This document shows, one piece after another, positions 63,683-64,000 of a stretch of DNA of 64,000 nucleotides. Each line of letters opens with the position of its first letter. Position 1 is the stretch's first letter. The DNA lies in contig SDUX01000007.1 in assembly GCA_008729055.1 (NCBI GenBank), positions 5,005,409 to 5,069,408 on the forward strand, in the 5' to 3' direction. A program made the translations under genes and the position numbers. Source of the DNA: Pyropia haitanensis. Its lineage: Eukaryota; Rhodophyta; Bangiophyceae; Bangiales; Bangiaceae. The notes below the pieces were generated by a model. The model saw nothing but the letters and a program-made list of their open reading frames with translations, did no database searches and had not been told where the DNA came from.

Positions 63683-64000
63683 TCAGTCACGCGGGGGAGG
63701 GCCGCCCGGCCAGCCCCCAGAGCGGCCCACGCCAAAGCGCTCCGTAAGACCGGGCAGGCCGTCGCTGCGGCCGGTCGGCGCCGGTGGCAGCGGCGGCAAC
63801 GACGACGGCAGCGGGTGCAGGGGCGCCAGCCGCGGCGGCGACACGTTCTCATTCTGAGGGTTCCAATGTGCAAACTCAAACTGGCCCCCGCCGGGACCAC
63901 CCCCGCCGGCGACCGGCCCGCCACCGCCAGGGCCACCACCTCCACCACCACCGCCACCACCACCAGGAAGGCTACCGCCACCGCCACCTGGAAGGCCACC
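63683..64000 (-). CDS. 3' part of a Gly/Pro-rich protein gene (runs off the window)
   Basis: From the window edge the minus strand is open to a TGA at 63683-63685, 105 residues. A Gly-rich stretch (GGLPGGGGGSLPGG...) leads into GGGQFEFAHWNPQNENVSPP, then a Pro/Leu-rich tail ending WPGGPPPRD. The QFEFAHWNPQNENV stretch is not low complexity and argues for a real protein. I do not recognise the family. Confidence 0.5.
   Translation of the reverse strand, partial: GGLPGGGGGSLPGGGGGGGGGGGPGGGGPVAGGGGPGGGQFEFAHWNPQNENVSPPRLAPLHPLPSSLPPLPPAPTGRSDGLPGLTERFGVGRSGGWPGGPPPRD

Overview
The window is nuclear DNA of a very GC-rich red alga, most like a bangiophyte (Porphyra/Pyropia type). The key evidence is a nuclear gene for the gamma subunit/linker of phycoerythrin (2221-3413). 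Several plastid-targeted proteins also begin MAF or MAAF, and most genes are intronless with G/C-rich third positions and long Gly/Ala/Pro runs. Genus is inference; red algal origin is well supported.

Layout. 1-198: 3' end of an unknown gene. 2221-3413: phycoerythrin gamma, two exons. 3762-6464 (-): surface protein with VWA, Cache and C-type-lectin-like parts. 6465-12267: low-complexity GC-rich DNA holding a 1.4 kb TIR element with a perfect 8-bp target duplication. 12268-13961 (-) and 14304-16334 (+): divergent SpoU RNA methyltransferase and DCAF4-like WD40 protein. 18680-21328: Argonaute. 21798-23686 (-): TFIIIA-like zinc-finger protein, divergent from RTF2 (24021-24931). 25221-26302 (-): NSE2/MMS21 SUMO ligase. 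26568-31085 (-): EF-hand protein gene split by two tandem identical copies of the TIR element. 32484-33856 (-): plastid alpha/beta hydrolase. 34450-35529: PP2C phosphatase. 36115-42444 (-): 2109-residue REJ-like membrane protein. 45481-48102: CDC45. 48244-50093 (-): circularly permuted YlqF/MTG1 GTPase. 51398-58764 (-): complete chromodomain Ty3/Gypsy LTR retrotransposon. 60157-61239: plastid adenylate kinase. 61768-62269: DUF3054-type membrane protein. 63683-64000 (-): 3' part of a Gly-rich protein.

The host genes are ordinary single-gene units with no operon logic. Three (CDC45, RTF2, NSE2) serve replication and genome stability, while Argonaute suggests RNA silencing, which is notable beside young mobile elements. 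Close divergent pairs (TFIIIA-like/RTF2, SpoU/DCAF4, hydrolase/PP2C) probably share bidirectional promoters.

The most interesting points are: the retrotransposon, with an extra zinc-finger ORF before gag and a textbook -1 slippery heptamer between gag and pol; the tandem TIR-element insertion that breaks an EF-hand gene exactly between two copies of its target site; the alpha2delta-like VWA/Cache protein fused to a lectin domain; and at least five conserved genes whose frame changes exactly inside a G/C homopolymer of 10-19 bases.
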